Part shown: positions 34,363 to 43,786 of the stretch, one piece after another
Layout of the letters: every line of letters begins with the position of its first letter
Position numbering within the stretch: position 1 is the stretch's first letter
Assembly (NCBI RefSeq): GCF_000429265.1
Contig: NZ_AUBN01000012.1
Location: forward strand, 89,716 to 153,715
Length of the DNA stretch: 64,000 nt
Reading direction: 5' to 3'
Source: Actinomyces gerencseriae DSM 6844
GTDB lineage: Bacteria > Actinomycetota > Actinomycetes > Actinomycetales > Actinomycetaceae
The notes under the pieces: generated by a model
The model's database searches: none
Told to the model about the DNA's origin: nothing
Seen by the model: the letters and a program-made list of their open reading frames with translations, nothing else
Translations under genes and position numbers: made by a program

Positions 34363-34683
34363 TCAGCGCGGCGGGCGGCCCGCACTCCGCCGCGATGGAC
34401 AAACCGACGCATTCCTGAGAATCGCATTCGCCTTGCGTAGCTCACGGTTCTCGGCCTCCAGCTCCCCGATCCGCTCGGCGTCCTCGCCGGTGGTTCCCGG
34501 CCGGGTGCCGCCGTCGATCTCGGCCTGTCCGACCCAGATGCGCAGAGCCTCGGGGCAAACGCTCGGATCGTCGGCGATCCTGCGGATCGCGCCCCCGAAC
34601 CTCTCAGGGTCCCGACGGACCTCCACAGCCATCCGGGCGACCCACCCCCTCAGCTCCTCGGGGTACTTCCTCGGCGCACTCAT
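34363..34683 (-). mobile_element. IS3-family transposase OrfA remnant
   Basis: The reverse frame from ATG 34683 reads SAPRKYPEELRGWVARMA, FGGAIRRIADD, EALRIWVGQAEIDGGTRPG and a leucine-zipper-like ELEAENRELRKANAILR, the standard IS3 OrfA helix-turn-helix plus zipper. Several conserved residues are altered (for example RGWVARMA for the usual RERAVRM) and no OrfB with the DDE catalytic domain follows, so the element is incomplete and unlikely to move. Confidence 0.8.
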
Positions 34684-34805
34684 GACACCATGACACCGAA
34701 TTCTTCCGCGCATTCACCGCCTCCACGAAACCCGGGGCGATTCACGGCAATGGCATGCCGTCGAAACAAGGAGCAATCCACTCATGGCGTAGCCAGCGAG
34801 CGAAG

Positions 34806-34817
34806 TTGAGATCTCAA
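34806..34817. promoter_or_regulatory. Perfect 12-bp palindrome before the Rrf2 gene
   Basis: TTGAGATCTCAA lies 24 bp before the start codon of the Rrf2-type regulator, where promoter elements are expected. Autoregulation through such a site is common for the family; binding here is inference. Confidence 0.4.
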
Positions 34818-34840
34818 ACGATGTATGAGAGCCTTGACGC

Positions 34841-35311
34841 ATGCGTCTCTCAAAGGGGGTCGAGTGGGCTCTTCATACAACCATCCTGCTCGCTCAGGCG
34901 CCCGAGGGCACCTGGATCCCCCGTAAGACGATTGCAGAATTCTACGGCCTGAAGGAAGCCTACCTCGCCAAGTATCTCCAGCGGCTTGTTGCGGAAGGTG
35001 TTCTTCTGGCGACAACGGGTCCTCGCGGAGGGTATCGTCTGGCCGCCCCCGCCGAGAAGATCACCACCCTGAGCGTGTTCGAGGCCATCGAGGGCTCGGC
35101 GCCGGCATTCACCTGTCAAGAGATTCGGCGACAAGGAATAGGGGCGGCGACGCCGGAGGAGTGCCAGCACAAGTGCATTGTCCACTCCTTGGTCGACCAG
35201 GCCGACGCCGCATGGCGCGCCGAGATGGCGGGGCGTACCGTCGCCAACCTGGTCGAGGTTCTTCCGGATTCGCTTAAGACGAGAACAGCAGCCTTCCTAT
35301 CAAAGGTATGA
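34841..35311 (+). CDS. Rrf2-family transcriptional regulator
   Basis: The 156-aa protein has the N-terminal winged helix of Rrf2 proteins (MRLSKGVEWALHTTILLA, IAEFYGLKEAYLAKYLQRL, TGPRGGYRLA). Three cysteines (92, 108, 112) sit in the loop where IscR/NsrR-type members bind an iron-sulfur cluster, although the spacing differs from the usual three-Cys pattern. It may sense redox, nitric oxide or thiol-reactive compounds. It is convergent with the MFS exporter gene, which ends 70 bp away; regulation of that exporter is possible but the two promoters carry different palindromes. Length is normal for the family. Confidence 0.9.
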   Translation: MRLSKGVEWALHTTILLAQAPEGTWIPRKTIAEFYGLKEAYLAKYLQRLVAEGVLLATTGPRGGYRLAAPAEKITTLSVFEAIEGSAPAFTCQEIRRQGIGAATPEECQHKCIVHSLVDQADAAWRAEMAGRTVANLVEVLPDSLKTRTAAFLSKV

Positions 35312-35381
35312 GTCACCCCAGTAACCATCAACAGCAGTCTTCGGACTTATATTCGCCCCCACCCATAATAGGCCCCGCATT

Positions 35382-36779
35382 CTAACGCGCCGTCGCCTCC
35401 TGCTTGATCGTTGCCCTCCAGCACGTGAATCCGACCAGCGCGACGAGCAGGATGTGGATGATGGTGGATGCGGTCATCCCGTTGATCATGCTCTTCGTTG
35501 CGAAACTGTAGAAGATGGCTCCTACTATCACCACGCCGAGCGACGCGCCGAATTGCTGAAGGGTCGTGACGACTCCGCTCGCCATTCCCGCCTGCTTGGG
35601 AGCGACCTCCGACAGTGAGAGTCCGGTGAGTGTCGGAAGAATCAAGCCGTTGCCGAATCCGGTCAGGCTGACGGCGACCACCAGCCACCACGGCAGAGTG
35701 CTCGCAGAAGAACCGGCCAGAATCGCGACCACTATCACGCCGAGCCCGATGCTGGTGATCCCGCACCCGAGCATGAGGCTTCCGCGAAGGTGCTTGCGCA
35801 CCTGGCTGGACCCGGCCAGCGAGCTGATCATGAAGGTCGCGCCCGAGGGGACGAAGACCAGGCCGGCCTGGATCGGGGTGAGGTCGCAGTAGCGCTGCAG
35901 CACGACGGTCAGGACGAACATGAAGCTCGCGAAGTAGGCCATGAAGGCCCCGGAGGCGACGCTGCCCAGGCGCATCGATCGCACCAGGAACAGTCTCGGA
36001 TTCAACGTGACGGGGAGCTCTTTCGCAACGCGGCTCGCCTGACTGCGGATGGTGACCGCGAGGACGATCAGCCCGAGGACTCCCGAGGCGATGGCGATCC
36101 TGGGGCGTTGGTACTGAGCGAGAAGTGCGGCCCCCATCAGTCCCGCCACGCCGACGAAGACGGCCAGGGCCCCGATTCCATCGACGCTGTTCTCGCCCCT
36201 CGACGACACCGGAGGCAGGTAACGGAGGGACGCGATGATGGCGATCAGCATGATCGGCACGTTCACCAGGAAGATGAGCCGCCACCCGAGGCCCCAGGGG
36301 TTCGCCTGCACGAGGAAGCCCCCCAGGCCCTGGCCGGCGATGGAGCCGACCCCCGAGGCGACACCGAACCACCCCATCGCCCATCCCCGTCGTTCCGGTG
36401 CGACGACCGTGTTGATGAACGCCAGCACCTGGGGAAGCATCACCGCCGCGCTCAGGCCCTGCATGGCTCGGCACGCGATGAGAACGCCGGCGTTCGGAGC
36501 CAGTCCGCACAGCGCCGACGTCACCGCGAAGGCCGTCAACCCGGCGATGAACACCCGGCGGCGCCCGAGCAGGTCACCGAGACGGCCCCCTGTCACCAGA
36601 CCCGCCGCGTACATGAAGGCATAACCGGCGACCACCAGCTCCAGCGCGGTGTTGCCGGCGCCCAGACTCGTCTGGATGTCCGGGGCCGCCACGTTGACGA
36701 CGAAGAAGTCGAACTGTCCGATGAAGGTCGCGATCAGGACGGTGCCGAGGAGGCGCCTCCGATCGATTGTGGATGTCAT
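35382..36779 (-). CDS. MFS drug exporter, DHA2 (14-TM) family
   Basis: The 465-aa membrane protein has the major-facilitator signature GGRLGDLLGRRRVF in the loop between helices 2 and 3, and the antiporter motif C-like GVASGVGSIAGQGLGGFL. About 14 hydrophobic helices fit the EmrB/QacA-type DHA2 drug:H+ antiporters that export dyes, antiseptics or antibiotics across the cytoplasmic membrane. The start ATG (36779) is the spacer of a 25-bp inverted repeat and has no obvious Shine-Dalgarno sequence, so a leaderless or repressor-occluded start is plausible. It is convergent with the Rrf2 gene. Confidence 0.9.
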   Translation of the reverse strand: MTSTIDRRRLLGTVLIATFIGQFDFFVVNVAAPDIQTSLGAGNTALELVVAGYAFMYAAGLVTGGRLGDLLGRRRVFIAGLTAFAVTSALCGLAPNAGVLIACRAMQGLSAAVMLPQVLAFINTVVAPERRGWAMGWFGVASGVGSIAGQGLGGFLVQANPWGLGWRLIFLVNVPIMLIAIIASLRYLPPVSSRGENSVDGIGALAVFVGVAGLMGAALLAQYQRPRIAIASGVLGLIVLAVTIRSQASRVAKELPVTLNPRLFLVRSMRLGSVASGAFMAYFASFMFVLTVVLQRYCDLTPIQAGLVFVPSGATFMISSLAGSSQVRKHLRGSLMLGCGITSIGLGVIVVAILAGSSASTLPWWLVVAVSLTGFGNGLILPTLTGLSLSEVAPKQAGMASGVVTTLQQFGASLGVVIVGAIFYSFATKSMINGMTASTIIHILLVALVGFTCWRATIKQEATAR

Positions 36780-36790
36780 ACATCCACAAT
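36766..36790. promoter_or_regulatory. Inverted repeat centred on the MFS start codon
   Basis: ATTGTGGATGT (36766-36776) and its exact complement ACATCCACAAT (36780-36790) flank the three bases of the start codon. This is the form of a repressor operator; binding would block both transcription and the start region. The cognate regulator is not obvious nearby. Confidence 0.55.
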
Positions 36791-37327
36791 ATCTTCAATC
36801 GGAGGCACTGTCACGCCCGCTGAGCGAGGTCTCACACGGATCCCCGACGAGGTCCGCGCGGTCATGGTCTGGAGCGGGGAGGGCGCATGCCGTGGCCCGG
36901 CGGCAGCCGCCGGGCGCCCACCGGGCGCCGGCGGGCCGGGGACCTGACCATCCAGTCCCACCCGATCAGGCCCTGTTCGACACCAACGACAGGGCCCTCG
37001 GCCCATGCCTGGGCCCCACTCCCGTCGCGCTGCGTCACGCGATCATCGATGCCATCATCCTGGCCGCCGACCTGCCCGACGACGCCGTCGTCGACGTACG
37101 CCTGACCGCCGGGGAGGATCTGGGGGACGACGTCGCCCGAGCCATCGAGCCGGGCAACCGCCGCGCCGACCTTCATGCCGCCCAGGTCGCCCGGCCGGCC
37201 ATGAACAGATCCGCCCCCCAGGAGGCGGCACACGCTCGGACATGCTCGGTGCCGGCCCGGCCGTCGCCGTGCGCCTCCTTACGGCCGAGAGTCGCGGAGT
37301 CTCGCGCACCCGCCCATGCGCGCGCAC
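36791..37327. other. Gap with a possible decayed coding stretch
   Basis: No intact gene. A forward frame from about 36960 to 37230 has ordered codon usage (ALRHAIIDAIILAADLPDD, VDVRLTAGEDLGDDVA) but lacks a plausible start, ribosome binding site and recognised family. It may be a gene fragment. Confidence 0.3.
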
Positions 37328-37585
37328 TCACTCGTAGTGGAACCGCGCCTGGAGGATCACAAGGTCATCGCCGTCGACGAGGTACACGAGCCGGTGCTCG
37401 CCGGAGATCCGCCTGGACCAGGCGCCGGACAGCGCGTGCCGCAGCGGCTCCGGCTTCCCCAGCCCCTCGAAGGGGTGGCGCACGGCATCCTCGATGAGCC
37501 CGTTGATCCGCGACAGCATGCGTCGGTCCGCCCTCAGCCAGGAGCGGTAGTCCGTCCAGCCGTTCGACGTGAAGACGAGCCTCAC
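37328..37585 (-). CDS. yoeB: YoeB-family mRNA interferase toxin
   Basis: The 85-aa protein matches YoeB in length and layout. YoeB binds the ribosomal A site and cleaves mRNA there. The catalytic residues known from E. coli YoeB fall at identical positions here: Glu46, Arg65, His83 and Tyr84 (C-terminal FHYE). The segments GLGKPEPLRHALSGAWSRRI and EHRLVYLVDGDDLVIL are family-typical. Its ATG overlaps the antitoxin stop (ATGA), so toxin synthesis is coupled to the antitoxin. The gene appears intact and active. Confidence 0.93.
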   Translation of the reverse strand: MRLVFTSNGWTDYRSWLRADRRMLSRINGLIEDAVRHPFEGLGKPEPLRHALSGAWSRRISGEHRLVYLVDGDDLVILQARFHYE

Positions 37586-37830
37586 GACAGCAACCCGTGC
37601 TCCTCGATGCGTCCCTCGCGCGCCTGAGCGAGGCTCCCCAGGAGGTGCGCGGCGTTGGCGGGCACGCGCAGAAGGTGAGCCGTCTCCTCCAGCGCGTCGA
37701 ATTCGCTGCGCGAGATGAGGACGGCGTCCCCTCGCCGCGAGGTGATCTCCACGGGAGCCGCGTCCTCATTGACCTGCTCGATGAGCCCGAACAGGTTCGC
37801 CCGGGCCTCGCTGGCGGACATGATGGACAT
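37582..37830 (-). CDS. yefM: YefM/Phd-family antitoxin
   Basis: The 82-aa protein begins MSIMSASEARANLFGLIEQV, the Phd/YefM DNA-binding fold, followed by VEITSRRGDAVLISRSEFDALEETAHLL and a C-terminal toxin-binding tail. It neutralises YoeB and represses the operon. The start ATG 37830 has GGAGGAGGGG upstream. A TGTAC...GTACA inverted repeat lies 16 bp before the gene, as expected for autoregulation. Confidence 0.93.
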   Translation of the reverse strand: MSIMSASEARANLFGLIEQVNEDAAPVEITSRRGDAVLISRSEFDALEETAHLLRVPANAAHLLGSLAQAREGRIEEHGLLS

Positions 37831-37845
37831 GACCCCTCCTCCACA

Positions 37846-37863
37846 TGTACGAGATCCAGTACA
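37846..37863. promoter_or_regulatory. YefM-type operator
   Basis: TGTAC (37846-37850) and GTACA (37859-37863) form an inverted repeat just upstream of the antitoxin start. E. coli YefM binds palindromes with a TGTACA core, so this is the likely autoregulatory site. Confidence 0.55.
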
Positions 37864-38020
37864 ATCATGCGCGGCGTGCTCGGTGGGGTCAAGAGCCGAG
37901 ACGGATGCCGGGGAGCCGCGCTCCACGGCCCCGCCCCGCGCCGCGGGACGACCTTCATCGATGAGACGGTCGTGAGGATCGGCGCCCATTCATGTCTCAC
38001 CCCTGCGGCACACTGGTCCC

Positions 38021-40790
38021 ATGACCGACCGGCCCGCGCGCGATCTCACCGAGCTCTTGACGAGCATCGGCGCGCGCGACGGCAGGCTCGTCCATCTTCA
38101 GCGCACCCCGGCCCGCCCCGGCCGCCACGGCCAGTGGCCCGCCTGGGCCGATCCCGTGCTCGTGACCGCCTACGGGCGTCTCGGGATCGGGTCCCCGTGG
38201 ACGCATCAGGTCGCGGCCGCCGACGCCGTCCACTCCGGCCATCACACCGTGCTCGCCACCGGGACGGGCTCCGGCAAGTCCCTGGCCGCGTGGCTGCCGC
38301 CCCTGTCCGGCGTCCTGGCCGCCCAGGATGCCGGGACGGACGGCGGGCCCGGCGTCGGCGCCACCGGGCGCGCCCGCATCTCCGCCCACGGCCGCCGCCC
38401 GACCGCGCTGTACCTCTCCCCCACCAAGGCCCTGGCCGCCGACCAGGCGGTATTCCTGGAACGACTCGCGGCCGAGGTCGAGTCCGTCCAGCGGGAGGCC
38501 GGCCTGCCGGCCGGGTCGGTCCGCACCGTGCGCACCGGCGCCTGCGACGGCGACACCCCCCCTGCCCGAGCGCGACTGGGCCCGCGCCCACGCCGACGTC
38601 GTCCTGACCAACCCCGACTTCCTGCACTTCTCCCTCCTGCCGGGCCACGAGCGGTGGACGCGCCTCCTGCGAGCGCTGCGCTACATCGTGGTCGATGAGT
38701 GCCACGCCTACCGCGGGATCCTGGGCGCGCACGTCGCCCTCGTCCTGCGGCGCCTGCTGAGACTGGTGCGCCGGCTGCGCCCCGACGGCCCGGGGCCGGT
38801 GGTGCTGTGCGCCTCCGCGACGGCGGCCGAGCCGGCCCTCACGGCCGCGCGCCTCATCGGGGTGCCCCCGGAGGCCGTGACCGCCGTGACCGACGACGGC
38901 GCTCCGGCCGGCGAGCGCGCCCTCGCCCTGTGGCAGCCGGCGCTGCGCGACCCGTGGTTGTTCCGGGAGAGCTCGGCGACCGCACCGGCGACCGCCGCCG
39001 ACGTCCCGGCGTCCGGCCCTCGTTCCGACCGGTCCGACGCCGCCGCCGCGAACCGGGGCCCCGGCGCGGGCGCTGGCGGACGGGCCAACGGCTCAGGCCG
39101 TCTCACGGCGGGGACCGCCGCTCGTAGCGGCGAGACGGGCGCGCCCGGCGCCACCGCTCCGGCCGGGGGAACCGGGCCGGCGCCCGCGGGGCCCGTTCCC
39201 GTCGGCCCCGACACGCTCGACCCCACCGAGGACCCCTCGGCCCGCCGCTCCGCGGTCATCGAGGCCGCCGAGCTGCTCGTGGACCTGCTGAGCGCGGGAG
39301 CGCGGGCGCTCGTCTTCGTGCGCTCGCGCCGCAGCGCCGAGATCGTGGCCGAGCGCGCCCGGCGCACCCTGGGGATGAGTCTGCCCGAGCTCATGGGCAC
39401 GGTGGCCGCCTACCGGGGCGGCTACCTGCCCGAGGAGCGCCGGGCCCTGGAGAGGGACCTGCGCCGCGGGAGGCTCCGCGCCCTGGCGACGACCAGCGCC
39501 CTCGAGCTCGGCATCGACGTCACCGGCCTGGACGCCGTCATCATCGCCGGCTGGCCGGGCACGCGCGTGAGCCTGAGCCAGCAGGCGGGCCGCGCCGGGC
39601 GGGCCGGCACCCGCGGCGTCGCCGTCCTGGTCGCCGGCGACAACCCGCTGGACGCCTACCTGGTCCACCACCCGGAGGCGGTCCTCGCCGCCCCGGAGGC
39701 CACCGTCTTCGACCCCGCCAACCCCTACGTGCTGGCCCCGCACCTGTGCGCGGCTGCCAGCGAGGCGCCCCTGCGCGAGACGGATCTGGCGCTGTTCGGG
39801 CTGCCCGACGAGTCCCTCCTGGCGGACCTGGCCGCCCGCGGAGCGCTGCGCCGCCGCCCCGCCGGCTGGTTCTGGAACACGAGCCTGCCGGGTCGGGCCC
39901 AGGACCTGACCTCCCTGCGCGGGGACGGGCCGCCGGAGGTGCCGGTGGTCGACGCCGTCACGGGCACGGTGATCGGCACGGTCGACGGCGCCGCCGCGGA
40001 CTCCACCGTGCACGTCGGCGCCGTCTACATCCATCAGGGGCGCAGCTACGTCGTCACCGCGCTCGACGACGAGGCGGCGCTCGTCGTCGAGAAGGCGGCG
40101 ATCGGATACCGGACCCGGGCACGTGAGCGCTCCAGCGTGCGCATCATCTCCGAGCGCGAGGCCCGCGAGTGGGACGGCGGAGTCCGCTGGTCCTTCGGGT
40201 CGGTGGAGGTCACCAGCCAGGTCATCGGCTACGCCCGACTGGCCCTGCCGGGCATGGAGGTGATCGCGCAGGAGCAGTTGGACATGCCCGAGCGCATCCT
40301 GCCGACCGCCGCCGTGTGGTGGACGGTGCCGGAGAGCGCCACCCGGTCCGCCGGCATCGCCCCGGCGGACCTGCCCGGTGCGCTGCACGCCGCCGAGCAT
40401 GCGTCGATCGGCATGCTGCCGCTGCTGGCCACCTGCGACCGCTGGGACATCGGCGGGCTGTCGATCAGCGCGCACCCGCAGACGGGGGCGCCCACGGTCT
40501 TCGTCCACGACGGGCACGCCGGCGGCGCCGGCTTCGCCGAGCGGGGCTACCGGGCCGGGAGGCGGTGGCTGGCCGCCACGCTCGCCGTCGTCGAGGACTG
40601 CGCCTGCGCGACCGGGTGCCCGAGCTGCGTGCAGTCGCCCAAGTGCGGGAACAACAACGAACCGCTCGACAAAGCCGGGGCGATCAGCCTGCTGCGCCTG
40701 CTGGTGGCGGCGGCGCCGGGTGCCGAGGACGACGTCGTCGGGCGAGCCGTTCCGAGCCCCGGGGCCGACGGCGGGGAGGCGGCGCCGTGA
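38021..40790 (+). CDS. DEAH-box helicase with DUF1998 zinc domain (helicase/secretion neighborhood type), frameshifted
   Basis: The gene encodes an MrfA-like superfamily 2 helicase of about 920 aa. Walker A ATGTGSGKS (about residue 83), the SPTKALAADQ motif, DECHAYRG, SATAAEP, SALELGIDVTGLDAV, QQAGRAGRAG and the C-terminal four-cysteine cluster (CACATGCPSCVQSPKC) are all present. MrfA works in repair of mitomycin-type DNA damage; in actinobacteria this subgroup (TIGR03817) neighbours Tad pilus genes, as here. The frame is broken at a run of seven C (38556-38562): with six C, DTPLPERDWARAHADVVLTNPD reads straight through. It is either a sequencing error, a dead gene, or slipped-strand phase variation. 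The start ATG 38021 has a weak ribosome binding site. Confidence 0.85.
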
Positions 40791-40919
40791 GCGGGACCGC
40801 GAGGGCCGTCGTCGGGCCGGCCCTCCCGATCGCGGCGTCCGGCCGGCCGCGCGCGTCATGTGCGCCATGCGGGCCGCGCGCGTCATGCGCGGCCCGACCC
40901 GTGTCGTCCGCCCTCCCAG

Positions 40920-40943
40920 TTCTTGGACAGTACTGTCCAAGAA
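40920..40943. promoter_or_regulatory. 24-bp perfect palindrome, probable TetR operator
   Basis: Two half-sites of TTCTTGGACAGT in inverted orientation make a perfect 24-bp palindrome, ending 110 bp before the TetR-type gene. It contains TTGGACA, a plausible -35 element, so bound repressor would cover the promoter. Confidence 0.65.
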
Positions 40944-41053
40944 CCTGTAGCCTGGGACCCCGCTCGCCCCGGCGGGCGCGGACCCCACCGGGCGGCTTCG
41001 CGACTCAGCGACCGGGCCCCGGACACACCCATAGGTGGAAGGAGGCGAGGCGA

Positions 41054-41704
41054 GTGGCCAGACCCGCGCAGCCGCTCGATCCGGAGCGACGAGCGCGCCT
41101 GCTGGGCGAGGCGCGTCTCGCCTTCGCGGCCCACGGTTTTCGCGCCGCCGGTCTCGCCCCGATCCTGAGGCGGGCGGATTTCCCACGCAGTTCCTTCTAC
41201 CACTACTTCGGCACCAAGGAACGGCTTCTCGACGAGGCCGTCGCCGATGGGCTGCACGAGCTCGCGGGTCTCGTGGAGATCCCCACGGTCGCCGAACTCG
41301 ACGAGAGCTCCTTCTGGCCATCGTTGACGAGACTGGTCGCGACCCTGTCGGAGGCGGCGGCGACGCGGCCGGACCTCGTCGCGGTCGGCGCGATGTACCA
41401 CCTCGGGGACCTACCGGAGTGCCCGAGCCTCGACGCCTTCAGGGGGACGGTCGTCGCCTGGACCACGAGCGCCGTCGCCCGAGGGCTGGAGCTCGGACTC
41501 CTCGACCCGCTCATCCCCTCCCAGATGCACGCCGAGCTCGCCTACACCGTGGCGAGCCTCATCGACCGCTGGGCCGTCCGGGGCGCCATCGGCCCCGAGA
41601 CGGCGCAGGAGCTCGCCCGCACCGTCCTCCCGCGGATGCTCGGCGCGCCGCGAGGCCCCGGCGAGCGCTCCCGTCCCGTGCCGACGAATCAGGAGGCCCC
41701 GTGA
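41054..41704 (+). CDS. TetR-family transcriptional repressor
   Basis: The 216-aa protein has an N-terminal TetR helix-turn-helix (RRARLLGEARLAFAAHGFRA, then PRSSFYHYFGTKERLLDEAV) and a ligand-binding C-terminal domain. The GTG start at 41054 has AAGGAGG eight bases upstream. Its stop overlaps the GTG of the NmrA-like oxidoreductase (GTGA), so the two form an operon under the 24-bp palindrome upstream. Such pairs usually detoxify a reactive small molecule that the repressor senses. Confidence 0.9.
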   Translation: MARPAQPLDPERRARLLGEARLAFAAHGFRAAGLAPILRRADFPRSSFYHYFGTKERLLDEAVADGLHELAGLVEIPTVAELDESSFWPSLTRLVATLSEAAATRPDLVAVGAMYHLGDLPECPSLDAFRGTVVAWTTSAVARGLELGLLDPLIPSQMHAELAYTVASLIDRWAVRGAIGPETAQELARTVLPRMLGAPRGPGERSRPVPTNQEAP

Positions 41705-42573
41705 CCGCGCCCATCCTCGTCGCCGGGGCCACCGGTTACCTCGGACGCTTCATCGTCGCCGAGCTGCACCGCCGTGGGCACCGGGTCCGCGCCGTCGTTC
41801 GCGACCGCGATCGGGCCGTCTCACCGGGCCCTTGGGAGGCCCCCGGCCTGGAGGGCCTCGTCGACGAATGGATCGTCGGGGACGTCACGGACCCCGGCGT
41901 CACCCCCGGAATCGCCGCGGGCGCCGACGCCGTCATCTCCGCGCTCGGCGTCACCCGGCAGAGGGCGGACCCCTGGGACATCGACTACCGCGCCAATCTC
42001 GCCATCCTCCGCTCCGCCGAGAGCCACGGCGCCCGATGCTTCTGCTTCGTCAACGTCATCGGGGGCGAGCAGTGCCCGGCCCGGCTGACGAGGGCCAAGA
42101 CGGCCTTCGCCCGGGAGCTGGCCTCCTCGTCGATCCCGAGCCAGACCATCAACCCTCCGGGGTACTTCTCCGACATGATCCAGATCCTGCGGATGGCCCG
42201 GCGCGGGCGCGTCCTCGTCCTCCGCCGCGGCGTCCGGATCAATCCGATCCACGGAGCCGACCTCGCGACGTTCTGCGCGGACCGTCTGGTCTCCGGGCGG
42301 GAGGGGACGTGGGACGTCGGCGGCCCCGAGCTCTTCACCTGGCAGGGCCTGGCGGAATGCGCCTTTCACGCCCTGGGGCGGCCCGCGACGGTCACGACCG
42401 TCCCGTCCGCCGCCCTGACTCCCCTCACCCGGGTCGTCGGGCTCGTCAGCCCGAGGCGGGCGGACGCGCTGCGCTTCGCCGCGTGGAGCATGCTCCACGA
42501 CTGCGTGGGCGAACCCATCGGAACGCACGGGCTCCTCGAGTTCTACAAGCGCCACGCCGCGGACATGGACTGA
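41701..42573 (+). CDS. NAD(P)-binding NmrA/SDR-like oxidoreductase
   Basis: The 290-aa protein has the N-terminal Rossmann motif GATGYLGRF (about residues 8-16) and the atypical short-chain dehydrogenase layout: VRDRDR, GDVTDP, ADAVISALG, and the region INPPGYFSDMIQILRM. It belongs to the NmrA-like group acting as dinucleotide-dependent reductases or redox sensors. It is translationally coupled to the TetR gene upstream. The substrate is unknown. Confidence 0.88.
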   Translation: MTAPILVAGATGYLGRFIVAELHRRGHRVRAVVRDRDRAVSPGPWEAPGLEGLVDEWIVGDVTDPGVTPGIAAGADAVISALGVTRQRADPWDIDYRANLAILRSAESHGARCFCFVNVIGGEQCPARLTRAKTAFARELASSSIPSQTINPPGYFSDMIQILRMARRGRVLVLRRGVRINPIHGADLATFCADRLVSGREGTWDVGGPELFTWQGLAECAFHALGRPATVTTVPSAALTPLTRVVGLVSPRRADALRFAAWSMLHDCVGEPIGTHGLLEFYKRHAADMD

Positions 42574-42962
42574 TCCGTCGTGCATGAGTGCGGCCCGTGG
42601 GTCCGGGGCGGCGACCCGGACCCACGGGCTCTCGTCATCGAGACCGCCGCACCGGGTTCCCACTCCCGGCCGGACGAGCCTCCTTCGCCGGAACGCACCA
42701 CCAGGGCTCCCTTGGACCCCAGCAGCGCTCGACGCGAATCCCTCACCGGGTTCCCCAACCCTCAGGACCCGCCCCGTCCGACGGCGACCACTATGTAACC
42801 CCACCACCCTGGAGATTCACCCCCACCCCACCTGGCAAAACCCTGACAGCACCCGCCCCGAACCGAACTCGAGCCGGAACCGAACCGATCTCGACGCGGA
42901 ACCCGACCGAACTCGACGATGGAGGGTGGGGCGCGATCAGGGGCATCCCATCATCCGCCGCA
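42574..42962. other. Gap of about 390 bp
   Basis: No gene seen. The part 42820-42920 is rich in short CCGAAC/CGAAC repeats of simple composition. It separates two operons that converge here, so terminators are expected; no classic T-run hairpin is evident. Confidence 0.4.
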
Positions 42963-43391
42963 TCAGGGATCGTCCACGGGGCCGGCGCGTGCGGAGGAGA
43001 CCGCCGGGCGCGAGACGCCCAGCACCCGCGCCTCCACGGACACCTCCACGACGACGTCCTCCCCGGTCACGGAGCACGTCGTCACCTCGGCCCCGTTAGC
43101 CCGTGCCACACGGCTCGCCGCCTCGCACGGGTCGCCCGGGGCGACGATCGAGGACAGCGCCGTCGCCCCGCCCAGTGCCGCCAGGTCGGCCGCGGCTCTC
43201 GACCGTCCCGCGGCGGCCTGCGCCTGGATGAGTCCCGAGACGCCGAGCGCGGCCGCGAGCAGGACCGCGATCACCCCCACGACGAGCACCGTGCCCGCAC
43301 CGCGCTCGTCCGATAGCGCTCCACTCGCCGCCCCGCGCCCCCGCCCGAGCGGCGCCCGCGCCCCCCGCAGCCTCACGATCCGGCCCCTCAC
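42963..43391 (-). CDS. TadE-like (Rv3654c-type) pilus-associated protein
   Basis: The 142-aa protein has ERGAGTVLVVGVIAVLLAAALG (about residues 29-50), the class III prepilin-like cut site (G before an acidic/hydrophobic segment) plus one transmembrane helix, then an extracellular domain with two cysteines (DPCEAA, VTTCSV). It matches the helicase/secretion neighbourhood TadE-like group of actinobacteria. Its start overlaps the stop of the TadE-like gene upstream (ATGA). It probably forms a minor pseudopilin. Confidence 0.82.
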   Translation of the reverse strand: MRGRIVRLRGARAPLGRGRGAASGALSDERGAGTVLVVGVIAVLLAAALGVSGLIQAQAAAGRSRAAADLAALGGATALSSIVAPGDPCEAASRVARANGAEVTTCSVTGEDVVVEVSVEARVLGVSRPAVSSARAGPVDDP

Positions 43392-43780
43392 GGCCCGCTC
43401 GGCTCGGTGTAGGCGCAGGCGGTGCTGCGCGCCGTGAGCCCGAGGCCGCCGAGCGGCCCCGGCACCGTCCGGCTCACGTGAACGCAGGTCAGCTCGCCCC
43501 GGTCGACGTCGACGCTCACCGCGCCCGCGGACCGCGTGGCCGCGCCCTCGACGTCGTCGGACCCGATGGCGGCCTGCCGCGCCGCCGCCCGTGCGGCGTC
43601 CGTGACGCGCAACTGGGTGACGCCGGCGCTCACGGCCGACAGCACGAGCAGCAGGACGAGGACGACGGCGGGCAGGGCCACGGCGATCTCCGCGGTGACC
43701 ATGCCCGCCTCACCGGGCGCGACGGCGTGCGAGTCCGGGCTCGTCCCCGCGAGACGGGGCCGGTCCTTTCTCCACGCCAT
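43388..43780 (-). CDS. TadE-family minor pilin
   Basis: The 130-aa protein carries GEAGMVTAEIAVALPAVVLVL, the TadE/TadG prepilin-like segment with the glutamate five residues after the likely cut site, and one transmembrane helix. The outer domain has two cysteines (TCVHV, STACAY). It is the second of three overlapping or closely spaced genes: DUF4244, TadE-like and Rv3654c-like. Pseudopilins of this kind cap or prime Flp pili. Confidence 0.85.
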   Translation of the reverse strand: MAWRKDRPRLAGTSPDSHAVAPGEAGMVTAEIAVALPAVVLVLLLVLSAVSAGVTQLRVTDAARAAARQAAIGSDDVEGAATRSAGAVSVDVDRGELTCVHVSRTVPGPLGGLGLTARSTACAYTEPSGP

Positions 43781-43786
43781 GGCGTC

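Noticed and set aside
42584..43316. Overlapping forward frames between the NmrA-like gene and pilin genes
   Set aside because: They consist of Arg/Pro-rich simple sequence and overlap the clearly coding TadE-like gene on the other strand.
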